From positions 1 through 14,534 of the forward strand of contig JBDKVA010000182.1 of NCBI GenBank assembly GCA_039679375.1: DNA of 14,534 bases, read 5' to 3'. Below the pieces are notes generated by a model. The model did not search any database, was not told the origin of the DNA, and was given only the letters and a program-made list of their open reading frames with translations. Below are positions 1 to 7,688 of the stretch, piece by piece. A program made the position numbers and the translations under genes. This DNA is from JBDKVA01 sp039679375 (GTDB taxonomy: Bacteria; Bacillota; Clostridia; Acetivibrionales; DTU013). Numbering within the stretch: position 1 is the stretch's first letter; each line of letters starts with the position of its first letter.

Positions 1-3
1 TGA

Positions 4-34
4 AGATAGGGCGAAAACTATGTTCACCCTATCT
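4..34 (-). other. Stem-loop just downstream of spoIVB
   Basis: Bases 4-11 and 27-34 are an exact 8-bp inverted repeat (AGATAGGG / CCCTATCT). Three further pairs (GAA 13-15 with TTC 23-25) lie inside a C/A mismatch. The hairpin begins 6 bases after the spoIVB stop, where a terminator or attenuator before the next gene would be expected. Only three bases remain before the window edge on the 3' side for the minus strand (TCA), so no U-tract can be seen and terminator function is unproven. Confidence 0.4.
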
Positions 35-40
35 CTTAAA

Positions 41-1327
41 TCACCTGGTAGTATTTTTAAGCATGGTTTCGATAAATATGCCATATCCTCGTGTAGGGTC
101 ATTCACCAGGACGTGGGTCACTGCTCCGATTATTTTGCCCTTCTGGATGATAGGGCTTCCCGACATTCCCTGCACAATACCTCCGGTAGTTTCCAGCATC
201 CGGCTGTCAGTCACTTTAATGATCATCCCTTTGGAGCCATTTAAATTCTGCCTGGAAACCTTTTGAATATCGATCGAATATTCCTCGATATTCTTACCCT
301 CTATATTTGAAAGTATAGTAGCAGGGCCTTCTGTAATATCGGCTCTGACACCGACAGGATAAAGCTTTCCTGGTATTCTGTCCAGAGCATTTTCATCAAG
401 CTTTCCATAAATCCCAATATCACTGTTTAAATCAATTACGCCAAGTCTTGTATCCTCTGCAAATATTCCCTTCAGTTCTCCTGGTTCTCCGGATTCGCCT
501 CTTTTAACGCCAAGAATGCTGGACTCAAGTATCTCTCCCGATTTTACCGACATTAATGTGCTGGTGTCTATATCAGTTATACCATGACCTAATGCGCCAA
601 ACAAGTGATTTGTGCTGTCATAAAAGGTCAAAGTCCCGATCCCCGCAGTACTATCTCTTACCCATAGGCCAATATGGTATTTTTTATCATCAGAGGACAC
701 AGCAGGCGATATCATTGCGTCAAACCTGCCTGTGCCCGTTCTGTAAGTTATCTTTAAAGGTTTTCCCCCGCTTTTATCAATTTCGCTTACCAATTCCTCA
801 ATATCCTGAATGGCTCTGTCATTAATGTGGGTAATTACGTAACCGGGCTTTATCCCGCTATTTCTGACCGGGACGGACTTCTGACCATTATTTACAACAT
901 CCGATATGCCTATCACAAGTATTCCATCTAGCTTAAGCTTTACACCGACCGTATTTCCACAGGCTATCACCTGCTTATTTGATACGATATCCACATTTAC
1001 TGTCTTTACCGGTAACAGACCAAAAAACGTAAAATTGAGTTTTACACTTCCGCCTTTTGAAGAACAGAGAGAAACAGGCCTGGAAAAACCGATATGATTT
1101 GCTGTTGTATCGACACTCCGGCCATTTATTTTCAGTATACCGTCTGTATCCGCCTTGATGCTAAGCGGGAAAAGGCTATTGATATCGTAAATGTATTCTT
1201 CACCTTCTATAAGAACGATCTCACCCGGAATGGTCAATAAAACCTTTGCATAAGCCGTACCTACCACTGCAAAAGCTGATACTGTCAAAACAATAAGAAT
1301 CTTTTTAAAAGTTGTCAATCGTCTCAT
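41..1327 (-). CDS. spoIVB: SpoIVB, forespore-secreted S55 serine peptidase
   Basis: SpoIVB is made in the forespore, crosses into the intermembrane space and cleaves SpoIVFA, which releases SpoIVFB to process pro-sigma-K. The 428-residue protein has a positively charged start and one hydrophobic segment (about residues 9-27), typical of a Sec signal or anchor. A PDZ-like region follows at about 130-200, then the S55 peptidase domain. The catalytic triad is visible: His248 in ALGHG, Asp374 in VTDSRM and Ser389 in GMSGSP. The Asp-Ser spacing of 15 and His-Asp spacing of 126 match the B. subtilis enzyme (H236, D363, S378; from memory of the family). The ATG at 1327 is preceded by AGGAGG at 1335-1340 with a 7-base gap. 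It lies downstream of recN but is separated from it by a terminator and two hairpins, which fits independent forespore transcription. spo0A usually follows in this lineage. Confidence 0.96.
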   Translation of the reverse strand: MRRLTTFKKILIVLTVSAFAVVGTAYAKVLLTIPGEIVLIEGEEYIYDINSLFPLSIKADTDGILKINGRSVDTTANHIGFSRPVSLCSSKGGSVKLNFTFFGLLPVKTVNVDIVSNKQVIACGNTVGVKLKLDGILVIGISDVVNNGQKSVPVRNSGIKPGYVITHINDRAIQDIEELVSEIDKSGGKPLKITYRTGTGRFDAMISPAVSSDDKKYHIGLWVRDSTAGIGTLTFYDSTNHLFGALGHGITDIDTSTLMSVKSGEILESSILGVKRGESGEPGELKGIFAEDTRLGVIDLNSDIGIYGKLDENALDRIPGKLYPVGVRADITEGPATILSNIEGKNIEEYSIDIQKVSRQNLNGSKGMIIKVTDSRMLETTGGIVQGMSGSPIIQKGKIIGAVTHVLVNDPTRGYGIFIETMLKNTTR

Positions 1328-1377
1328 TGTTCAACCTCCTGCAAGTAAGTTAACCTTTTGCAAATTCAATTATTCAA

Positions 1378-1475
1378 ATGAAAAAATTCCAGAGGTATCG
1401 AACCTCGGGAATTTTGGTCGGATTTACTTTATAAATAACCATGAAAATATTCCAGTGATATCGTATCAATGGAAT
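1378..1475. repeat. Two related 35-nt hairpin repeats in the recN-spoIVB gap
   Basis: Copy 1 (1378-1412) and copy 2 (1441-1475) are offset by exactly 63 bp. Both start ATGAAAA, then ATTCCAG, share a TATCG core and end GGAAT; the 27-nt hairpin part is identical at 20 positions. Each folds on its own (ATTCC with GGAAT outside, then an inner stem) in the same register. At least two differing positions are compensatory: the eighth pair is A-T in copy 1 and T-A in copy 2, and the tenth is G-C in copy 1 and A-T in copy 2. The rest of the 229-bp gap is AT-rich and holds no gene I can support. Confidence 0.65.
1381..1415 (-). terminator. Terminator-like hairpin upstream of spoIVB
   Basis: On the minus strand an AAAATTCC arm (1415-1408) pairs with GGAATTTT (1390-1383), with an inner GAGGT/ACCTC stem and a 5-base loop. 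The 3' arm runs into six T residues (complement of 1381-1386). It is the first of the two repeated hairpins and could be a second stop for recN read-through, keeping vegetative transcription out of spoIVB. The A-rich 5' flank means it could also work on the plus strand. Confidence 0.55.
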
Positions 1476-1534
1476 CAAGTCTGAATTTTCTTTAAAAATG
1501 ACTATTATCAAAAGAATAGAAGGTAAAAATAAAT

Positions 1535-1578
1535 AAAAGCAGGAAAATGAGGCGCATTAGCCAAAATTTCCTGCTTTT
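1535..1578 (-). terminator. Rho-independent terminator overlapping the recN stop codon
   Basis: A perfect 12-bp inverted repeat (AAAAGCAGGAAA at 1535-1546; TTTCCTGCTTTT at 1567-1578) encloses a 20-base loop that contains the recN stop codon. On the minus strand the 3' arm ends in TTTT and continues ATTTATTTTTA. The last codons of recN therefore form the 5' arm. The sequence is symmetric, with T-runs in both directions, so it may be bidirectional. Confidence 0.75.
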
Positions 1579-3278
1579 TTAGCGTTTTTAAGCATCTCTT
1601 CCGCATATTTTATAGAAGCTTCGGATGAGGTGATACCGCCGATCAACCGTGCGATTTCATGAACTTTTTTATCTCCTCCGAGCCTTGTGACAGTTGTCTT
1701 TGTAGTAGCCTCATCCATGACCTTTTCAATGAGATAGTGGTTATCGGCCATACTGGCTATCTGCGCCAGATGCGTCACGCATATGACCTGATGTCCTCTG
1801 GATATGTAAGATAGCTTCTCACCTACCTTCTGTGCCGCTTTTCCGCTTATCCCCATATCGATTTCATCAAAAATCATCGTGGGTATTTTATCAACCTCTG
1901 CAAGAATGGTTTTGATCGCCAGCATAATTCTTGACATTTCTCCCCCGGAGGCTATTTTTGCAAGAGGCTTTAATGGTTCTCCCACATTTGCCGAGATCAG
2001 GAATTCCACCTTATCCAGCCCGTTATTTGTAAATTTTCTTTCTTCCTGGCTAACGGAAGGCAAATCAAACTGAATATCCACCTTAAATCTGGCCTTCCTC
2101 ATTTCCAGTTCGTCCAGCTGTCTGCATATTCTGCCCTCCAGTATCGAAGCCGCCTTGATACGCTGCTCATTCAGCTTGCAGGATGCTTTATACAATAATC
2201 CTTCCAATTCATTTTTATTCGCATTTAATTTAATAACATTTTCTTCACTCTTTAAAAGCTCATCCAGTTGTGTTTCCGATTTCGAACAGAATTCGTGTAT
2301 TTCAGGTATGGTTTTCCCATATTTCCTTTTCAGTTTATATATGAGATCAAGCCGTTCCTGTATTTCCACCAAAAGACCGGGATTGAATTCGACATTTTCA
2401 TAGTTCTTCCTCACATCTTCAGTGAGATCATCGAGCTGATAGACAATATCCTGAAGACGCCCCAGCATATCCGCATAGCTTTCATCCAGCCTTGAGACCG
2501 TACCGAGCTGTGACATCGCTTCATTCAGGACATCCGTTACCGGTCTTGACCCTTGTTCTCCTGCCGATATCAGGCTATAAGCCATAGACAGCGAACCTGC
2601 TATCTTTTCGGCATTTGTAAGGAGCAGATTCTGCCTGTTCAATTCATCTTCCTCATTCGTCTTCAGTTTGGACTTCTTTATTTCATCGATTTGAAATTTC
2701 AACAGGTCGATCTTTCTTTCCCGCTCGCCGGGATCACCCGATAAACTCTTCAATCGCGCCTTAATATCCCTGTACTGTTCCAGAAGCGCTGAATATTCAC
2801 GCTTTAACTGCTGTATAGCTTCGCCTCCGAAAGAATCCAGAAGGTCTATGTGATTTTCTGCTTTAATGAGGGATTGATTGTCATGCTGCCCATGCAGGTC
2901 GATCAGCCGTTCACCGATAGCCTTCAGAACCGATACCGCCACAAGCTTGCTGTTGACCCTGCAGGTATTCCGGCCGGACTGTGTGATTTCCCTGGATAAG
3001 ATCAATGTGCCGTCTTCCTCGCTCTCCATGCCGATTTTGCTGAAGATGTCCTCAAACCGCTCATTATCTATTTGGAAAGCGGCCTCAACGATAGCTTTCT
3101 CAGAACCGGTCCTGATGATTTCCTTCGATATCCTGTCGCCAAGCACGGCATTGATGGAATCGATAATGATGGACTTACCGGCACCTGTTTCTCCTGTTAG
3201 AATGTTCAGTCCGTCACCCAGCTCAATATTGACCTCATCAATCAAAGCAATGTTGTGAATGTCAAGCTGTAAAAGCAT
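1557..3278 (-). CDS. recN: RecN, SMC-like DNA double-strand break repair ATPase
   Basis: RecN gathers at double-strand breaks and tethers DNA ends for RecA-dependent recombination. The 573-residue length is normal for the family. The N-terminal half-ATPase has the Walker A motif GETGAGKS at residues 29-36 and a family-typical LIDLHGQHDNQ segment near 125-140. The middle is rich in charged and leucine residues, as expected for the antiparallel coiled coil. The C-terminal half-ATPase has the ABC signature SGGEMS at 444-449 and Walker B MIFDE at 468-472, followed by DMGISG. The ATG at 3278 has a G-rich but imperfect Shine-Dalgarno (GGGGGA) about 6 bases upstream. It begins 34 bp after the argR stop, so it is probably co-transcribed with argR and nadK. 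A terminator covers its 3' end. Confidence 0.97.
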   Translation of the reverse strand: MLLQLDIHNIALIDEVNIELGDGLNILTGETGAGKSIIIDSINAVLGDRISKEIIRTGSEKAIVEAAFQIDNERFEDIFSKIGMESEEDGTLILSREITQSGRNTCRVNSKLVAVSVLKAIGERLIDLHGQHDNQSLIKAENHIDLLDSFGGEAIQQLKREYSALLEQYRDIKARLKSLSGDPGERERKIDLLKFQIDEIKKSKLKTNEEDELNRQNLLLTNAEKIAGSLSMAYSLISAGEQGSRPVTDVLNEAMSQLGTVSRLDESYADMLGRLQDIVYQLDDLTEDVRKNYENVEFNPGLLVEIQERLDLIYKLKRKYGKTIPEIHEFCSKSETQLDELLKSEENVIKLNANKNELEGLLYKASCKLNEQRIKAASILEGRICRQLDELEMRKARFKVDIQFDLPSVSQEERKFTNNGLDKVEFLISANVGEPLKPLAKIASGGEMSRIMLAIKTILAEVDKIPTMIFDEIDMGISGKAAQKVGEKLSYISRGHQVICVTHLAQIASMADNHYLIEKVMDEATTKTTVTRLGGDKKVHEIARLIGGITSSEASIKYAEEMLKNAKKAGNFG

Positions 3279-3312
3279 ATTTTTCCCCCAGCATTTCTAA
3301 TATTTAATTGCT

Positions 3313-3762
3313 CTAATTTGTCATTTTGCTCAGCTTGTTTACCAGTTCTTCTGCTATTTTTTCCGCTCTGCAAACGATCATGATTGTGTCGTCGCCTGCA
3401 ATCGTTCCGACGATCTCCGTCCATTTTAACGTATCTACCGCTGAAGCAGAGGCTTGAGCCATTCCAGGAAGAGTTTTGACCACGACGATATTGTTGGCAT
3501 AATCACAACTCACGAAAGATTCAGTAAAAATAGTTAAAAGCCTGTTGGTAATGGTACTTTCACTGTGCGAGATGGAAGCATATTTGTAATGCTCGTCATC
3601 CACCATGACCTTTATCAGACGCAGTTCCTTGATATCACGTGAAACAGTAGCCTGTGTAACATCCATTCCGTGTTCCTTGAGCTTTTCGGCCAGTTCTTCC
3701 TGTGTTTCTATTTGATAATTTTCTATTAGTTCCAGAATCTTGGCATGCCTACTGTACTTCAT
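3313..3762 (-). CDS. argR: ArgR/AhrC arginine repressor
   Basis: ArgR is the hexameric, arginine-responsive regulator of arginine biosynthesis and catabolism genes. Its 149 residues are the usual length. The N-terminal winged helix-turn-helix spans about 1-70, with the recognition region QATVSRDIKELRLIKV. The C-terminal oligomerisation and arginine-binding domain spans about 80-149 and holds GTIAGDDT at 119-126, whose aspartates (124, 125) contact arginine in known family members. The ATG at 3762 lies inside the 3' end of nadK, a 14-base overlap in another frame. A purine-rich GGGAGAGAG ribosome-binding stretch is embedded in the nadK coding sequence, which suggests translational coupling. 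The order nadK-argR-recN is conserved in Firmicutes. Confidence 0.97.
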   Translation of the reverse strand: MKYSRHAKILELIENYQIETQEELAEKLKEHGMDVTQATVSRDIKELRLIKVMVDDEHYKYASISHSESTITNRLLTIFTESFVSCDYANNIVVVKTLPGMAQASASAVDTLKWTEIVGTIAGDDTIMIVCRAEKIAEELVNKLSKMTN

Positions 3763-4633
3763 CTCGTTTCAAACTCTCTCCCTTATAGTAGATTTTTGTT
3801 CGGAGTATACTATAAAAATTCCTGTAATTCATTTTAACCAGCTTAATGCTATAAGGGGATTTTGTTACTTCTACCGAGTCGCCGCCTCTTATACTGTAGC
3901 CCTCCTCACCATCCAGTGCTACCATGGCGCTGTGGTCAAAATCTTCATCGACCACGACCTTTACCACACTGTCCGTGTTTATGACAAAAGACCTTGAATA
4001 AAGGATATGAGGGCATATCGGAGTAATCAGCAAAAGTTTTGTATCCGGTTCGACGATCGGTCCTCCGGCGGAAAGCGAGTATGCTGTTGAACCTGTCGGA
4101 CTTGATACGATGAGTCCGTCGCCCGGAAAGGAATCTACAAATATATCATTTACATATACCTTGACATGGACGATCCTGGACACCGCTCCTCTTGTAATAA
4201 CTGCGTCATTTAAAGCGATGTCATGGATTGTTGCTTCTCCTCTTCTGTGAATGGCGGCTCCAAGCATCATTCTTTCTTCGATTGCATATTTATTATAAAA
4301 AAGTTGCTCAATTGCAAAATCAATATCATTTTTATCAACCTCGGCGAGGAATCCCAGGTTGCCCAGGTTGATGCCCAGAATCGGCAGCTCTTTGATATAG
4401 ACCTTTCTTGCAGCCTTTAAAAAGGTACCGTCTCCACCAAGGCAAATAACTAAATCACTATGATTGATGACTTCTTCTTCATCTCCGCAATATTCTCCGA
4501 TGCCGGCCTTTTCACACAGCCTGTCCGTCATCAGAGCTCTTCCGCCCCGCTTGATGATGCTGTTTGCCAGTGTCTTCGTATAGGTATAATCCGTATCTCT
4601 GCTTTCATTTGTGATAATACCGATTTCTTTCAT
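3749..4633 (-). CDS. nadK: NAD kinase
   Basis: NadK phosphorylates NAD to NADP in the cytosol and so supplies the NADPH pool. Diagnostic motifs, numbered from the first codon of the longer frame (TTG 4636), are GGDGT at 67-71 with the catalytic Asp69, INLGNLGFLAEVD at about 89-101, LNDAV at 142-146 (the NE/ND adenine-contact motif) and SPTGSTAYSLSAGGP at about 179-193. I place the start at the ATG at 4633 rather than the TTG at 4636, because GAGG at 4639-4642 sits 5 bases from the ATG but only 2 from the TTG; this gives 294 residues. The stop (TAG, 3749-3751) lies inside argR. Upstream is a 7-bp tandem repeat array separating it from tlyA, so nadK may be expressed apart from tlyA, but no promoter was identified with confidence. 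Confidence 0.96.
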   Translation of the reverse strand: MKEIGIITNESRDTDYTYTKTLANSIIKRGGRALMTDRLCEKAGIGEYCGDEEEVINHSDLVICLGGDGTFLKAARKVYIKELPILGINLGNLGFLAEVDKNDIDFAIEQLFYNKYAIEERMMLGAAIHRRGEATIHDIALNDAVITRGAVSRIVHVKVYVNDIFVDSFPGDGLIVSSPTGSTAYSLSAGGPIVEPDTKLLLITPICPHILYSRSFVINTDSVVKVVVDEDFDHSAMVALDGEEGYSIRGGDSVEVTKSPYSIKLVKMNYRNFYSILRTKIYYKGESLKRDEVQ

Positions 4634-4650
4634 CAATACCTCGATAAATC

Positions 4651-4811
4651 AGAAACTAGAGACCAGAAACTAGAAACTAGAGCAAAGGTTAAAGGCTAAA
4701 GTCAAGAGTCAAGACTAAAGACTACAGTCTAATGGTCAAAGGCTAGAAGCTAGAGTCTAAAGTCCAGCGTCTAGATGTTAAAGTCTAAGGTCCAGAGCCT
4801 GGATGATAGAC
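4651..4811. repeat. Degenerate 7-bp tandem repeat array (about 23 units)
   Basis: From 4651 to 4811 the sequence divides into 23 consecutive heptamers with no slip in register. It starts AGAAACT, AGAGACC, AGAAACT, AGAAACT, passes through AGTCAAG twice, and continues in a rotated form with consensus near CTARAGT. Individual units differ by one to three bases. A heptamer period cannot encode a repeating in-frame peptide, and no ORF uses it. It fills most of the 282-bp gap between nadK and tlyA. Four further heptamers at 4841-4868 resemble the reverse complement of the first units. Function is unknown. Confidence 0.8.
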
Positions 4812-4840
4812 TCACATAGTACTTTAAAAATCTCAAATCC

Positions 4841-4868
4841 GGTTTCTGACTTCTGTTTTCTGGTATCT
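4841..4868. repeat. Four heptamers in inverted orientation to the array
   Basis: GGTTTCT, GACTTCT, GTTTTCT and GGTATCT follow each other at 4841-4868. Their reverse complements (AGAAACC, AGAAGTC, AGAAAAC, AGATACC) match the AGAAACT/AGAGACC type units at 4651-4678. The two ends of the repeat region could therefore pair across about 160 bases and form a large stem-loop in tlyA-nadK mRNA or in DNA. Confidence 0.55.
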
Positions 4869-4915
4869 TTCATTTTACTTCTTTAATTATACCGTATATT
4901 TATACAGAAAACAAT

Positions 4916-5728
4916 TTAATTCAATTCCTCATGGGACAGCCTGACTGCCACGTCTATTTCCGGATTTATTTCCCGGATATCTTTATAGCCGGAGCATAAC
5001 GACAGATAACACAAATATTCGATATTTCCTTCAGGACCTTTTATGGGGGAATAGGTCAGCCCCTTCAGACCAAATCCGGTATCTATAGCAAAGCCTGTCA
5101 CATCTGTAACAACCTGCCTGTGGACATTGACATCCCTTACAACTCCGTGCTTTCCCACCTTATCACGGCCTGCTTCAAACTGGGGCTTTATAAGGCAAAG
5201 CACCTCACCATGCTGTTGGTCGATAAGTTCTCGGACTTGTGGCAGTACTTTTTTCAGAGAAATGAATGAAACGTCAATAGATGCAAAATCAGCACAGAAA
5301 CCGATGTCATCAGGCTTTACATACCTTATGTTTGTTCTTTCGAGATTTGTCACGCGATCGTCATTCCTTAACATCCAAGCTAGTTGTCCGTATCCTACGT
5401 CGATTGCCACGACCTTCGCAGCGCCGTTTTTAAGCATGCAGTCAGTAAAACCGCCTGTGGATGCACCCACGTCGATCGCCTTTTTATTTTCAAGCCCGAT
5501 TCCAAAATACCGTATCGCCTTCTCAAGCTTCAAGCCGCCTCTGCTGACATAGGGGTTCAAGTTCTCCCTGACTTCTATCAGTGCATCCTCCGCATAGCTG
5601 CTGCCTGCCTTGTCCGCCCGTTCGCCACCGACATATACAAGTCCGGCCATGATTGAGCTTTTCGCCCTTTCGCGGCTGTCGAACAAGCCTCTTTGCACCA
5701 ATATAACGTCAAGTCTCTCTTTCGCCAA
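4916..5728 (-). CDS. tlyA: TlyA-family rRNA 2'-O-methyltransferase (S4 + FtsJ domains)
   Basis: TlyA-family proteins use SAM to 2'-O-methylate ribosomal RNA; some were first described as haemolysins. The N-terminal 60 residues are an S4 RNA-binding domain (KERLDVILVQRGL...SRERAKSSIMAGLVYV). The rest is a Rossmann-fold methyltransferase with the SAM motif DVGASTGGFTD at about 86-96 and the catalytic-region motif LIKPQFEAG near 179-187. A longer frame opens at ATG 5755 but has no ribosome binding site. An AGGAGG (5736-5741) lies inside that extension, 7 bases before a TTG at 5728, and family members start with the KERLDV segment, so I take TTG 5728 (270 residues). It lies downstream of dxs, separated by a hairpin (5759-5793). 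The dxs-tlyA-nadK-argR-recN order is typical of Firmicutes. Confidence 0.93.
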   Translation of the reverse strand: MAKERLDVILVQRGLFDSRERAKSSIMAGLVYVGGERADKAGSSYAEDALIEVRENLNPYVSRGGLKLEKAIRYFGIGLENKKAIDVGASTGGFTDCMLKNGAAKVVAIDVGYGQLAWMLRNDDRVTNLERTNIRYVKPDDIGFCADFASIDVSFISLKKVLPQVRELIDQQHGEVLCLIKPQFEAGRDKVGKHGVVRDVNVHRQVVTDVTGFAIDTGFGLKGLTYSPIKGPEGNIEYLCYLSLCSGYKDIREINPEIDVAVRLSHEELN

Positions 5729-5758
5729 CAAAACTCCTCCTATACGTTTAGGCATCGT

Positions 5759-5793
5759 TAAAATATAACTTCCGCTAAAGCGGTTATATTTTA
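5759..5793 (-). terminator. Hairpin between dxs and tlyA, possible weak terminator or attenuator
   Basis: A 10-bp outer stem (TAAAATATAA 5759-5768 with TTATATTTTA 5784-5793) and a 4-bp CCGC/GCGG inner stem with a TAAA loop are separated by a 3-base bulge. The hairpin starts 8 bases past the dxs stop. On the minus strand its 3' arm is U-rich (TTATATTTTA), but no run of T follows it, so termination would be partial at best. It could instead be a processing or stability element. Confidence 0.45.
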
Positions 5794-5801
5794 GCCGAGC
5801 C

Positions 5802-7688
5802 TTACTTGTTTTTTAAAAGCCTGAGAATACCATGGGATATCGTTTCTGCATCCATGCCGTACTTTTTTTGAATTTCACTTCTTTTTCCCTGAAGTATTGG
5901 AATATCTGGATATCCCAATATGCATGTTTTGATTTTAAAATTATTTTTATTCAGAAGTTCAAGAACGCTGCTGCCAAATCCACCTTTTATAACGCCATCC
6001 TCAATCGTTGCAACAGCGCGGGTTTTCGCAGCACTTTCCATGATCAGCCTGGCATCCAGCGGCTTAATGAACCTTGCGTTGATTACTTCGGCACTGACGT
6101 CTTTTTCCTGAAGTAATTCCGCTGCCTTTAATGCAGTTTCAACCATATTTCCCACTGCTATGATTGAAATGTCACTACCGGAAAGAAGCTTTACACCTTT
6201 TCCATAACGGATTTCAGAGGTTTGTGCAAGCATTCTCCTACCAGTGCCCCGCGGATACCGGATGGCAATAGGGCCGTCATACCTGGAAACGCCATATTCC
6301 AGCAACCCTTCCAATTCATCATAATCACAGGGAGCTGCTATGGTCATATTGGGGATATGATTCAAAAATGATATGTCATACAATCCCTGGTGAGTCTCTC
6401 CATCCTCGCCTATAATGCCGGCCCTGTCGATCGCAATTACCATATGCAGGTTCTGAAGCGCTACATCATGGATAATCTGGTCATAGGAGCGCTGCAGGAA
6501 TGTGGAATAAACAGCAACAACAGGTTTGACGCCGCCCTTTGCCAGACCTGCCGCAAATGTAACGGCATGCTGCTCCGCTATTCCGACATCAAAAAATCGT
6601 TCAGGATAAAGCTTTGAAAATTCATCCAGGCCGGTACCCAGCGGCATCGCTGCAGTTATAGCCGCCATTTTTGGTTCCGCAAGCGCAAGGCTTACCATTT
6701 TTTTACCGAAAACATCGGAAAAAGAGGGGCCGTTATTCGTTTTTACTTCGCCTGTTTCGATCTCATAAGGTGATATGCTATGAAATTCCTGTGGTCTATT
6801 CTCTGCAAACCGGTAGCCTCTGCCTTTCTGTGTGCAGACATGTATCAAAACAGGACCTTTTACCCTCTTCGCTCTTGCAAAAACATTTGTCAGATCGGCA
6901 ATGTCATGGCCGTCAATCGGGCCAAGATATTTAAGGCCCAGTTCTTCAAAAATCACGCCGGGCATTACGATGTACTTGATCGTTCCCTTTGCTCTGTCCA
7001 GAGCACGTGCTGCGCTTTTGCCTATGGCAGGTATGCTGTTCAGAAAAGAATTCAAATCGTCCTTTGCCTTGAAATAAATAGGCTGAGTCCTTATTTTGCT
7101 TAAATAGCGCGAGATTCCGCCAACGTTTCTGCTGATAGACATTTCATTGTCGTTCAGTACTATAATGAGATTGTTGAGAGAGCGGCCCGCGTCATTCAAT
7201 GCTTCATAGGACAAGCCTCCTGTCATTGCTCCATCACCTATTACAGCTACAACGGAGTATTGCTCTTTAAGGATATCCCTCGCTTTGGCAATGCCAAGCG
7301 CTGCAGATATGGAAGTACTGCTGTGCCCGGTGTTGAAGCAATCATATTCGCTCTCACAGCACTTTGGAAATCCGGATATACCATCTAATTGGCGCAGTGT
7401 ATCGAACTGTTCTCTTCTTCCTGTTACGATCTTATGCACGTAGGATTGATGTCCTACATCCCAGATGATCTTGTCTTTCGGGGTATCGAATGCCTTGTGT
7501 AACGCGAGCGTCAGCTCGACAACACCGAGATTTGACGCCAGATGCCCTCCTGTTACGGATACCTTCTCGATCAGGAACTGCCTTATTTCTTCCGCCAGGG
7601 CATTTAGCTGCTGAAGATCGAGTTTTCTGATATCTTCCGGTGAATTTATGCTATCAAGCAGGTTTCCTGCTGAATTTTGATCCATCAT
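5802..7688 (-). CDS. dxs: 1-Deoxy-D-xylulose-5-phosphate synthase
   Basis: Dxs condenses pyruvate with glyceraldehyde 3-phosphate, using thiamine diphosphate, in the first and often rate-limiting step of the MEP isoprenoid pathway. The 628-residue length fits the family. Visible motifs are HLASN at 49-53 (catalytic His49), DVGHQSYVHKIVTGR at 77-91, the ThDP/Mg motif GDGAMTGG at 151-158 with NDNEMSIS at about 180-187, and the transketolase-type IAEQHA at 370-375 with Glu372. The C-terminal transketolase domain is complete. Its ATG (7688-7686) overlaps the oapA stop TGA (7687-7685) as ATGA, and its own Shine-Dalgarno is poor and distant, so translation is probably coupled to oapA. A second in-frame ATG follows at 7685. 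Together with ispA, 1.5 kb upstream, it brackets the OLE RNA locus. Confidence 0.97.
   Translation of the reverse strand: MMDQNSAGNLLDSINSPEDIRKLDLQQLNALAEEIRQFLIEKVSVTGGHLASNLGVVELTLALHKAFDTPKDKIIWDVGHQSYVHKIVTGRREQFDTLRQLDGISGFPKCCESEYDCFNTGHSSTSISAALGIAKARDILKEQYSVVAVIGDGAMTGGLSYEALNDAGRSLNNLIIVLNDNEMSISRNVGGISRYLSKIRTQPIYFKAKDDLNSFLNSIPAIGKSAARALDRAKGTIKYIVMPGVIFEELGLKYLGPIDGHDIADLTNVFARAKRVKGPVLIHVCTQKGRGYRFAENRPQEFHSISPYEIETGEVKTNNGPSFSDVFGKKMVSLALAEPKMAAITAAMPLGTGLDEFSKLYPERFFDVGIAEQHAVTFAAGLAKGGVKPVVAVYSTFLQRSYDQIIHDVALQNLHMVIAIDRAGIIGEDGETHQGLYDISFLNHIPNMTIAAPCDYDELEGLLEYGVSRYDGPIAIRYPRGTGRRMLAQTSEIRYGKGVKLLSGSDISIIAVGNMVETALKAAELLQEKDVSAEVINARFIKPLDARLIMESAAKTRAVATIEDGVIKGGFGSSVLELLNKNNFKIKTCILGYPDIPILQGKRSEIQKKYGMDAETISHGILRLLKNK

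Noticed and set aside
1346..1376. Forespore sigma-F/sigma-G promoter for spoIVB (GAATA, 15-bp gap, GGTTAACTTA)
   Set aside because: The boxes resemble the sigma-F consensus with mismatches, but the implied start falls on the AGGAGG ribosome binding site, leaving no leader; the real promoter may lie further upstream and was not identified.
2878..3258. A 126-codon plus-strand ORF inside recN
   Set aside because: It is antisense to the well-conserved N-terminal ATPase half of recN, and its translation is low-complexity Ser/Pro/Leu typical of a shadow frame.
4651..4811. CRISPR array
   Set aside because: The units are 7 bp, contiguous and without spacers, and no cas gene is present.
5127..5552. 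A 141-codon plus-strand ORF opposite tlyA
   Set aside because: It is the complement of conserved methyltransferase motifs and has no family features of its own.
5770..5798. Similarity of the dxs-tlyA hairpin (AAGCGGTTAT..TTTT) to an arm of the palindromic element at 10364-10382
   Set aside because: Only about ten contiguous bases agree, the terminal repeats are missing, and both are AT-rich hairpin arms; shared origin cannot be argued from this.
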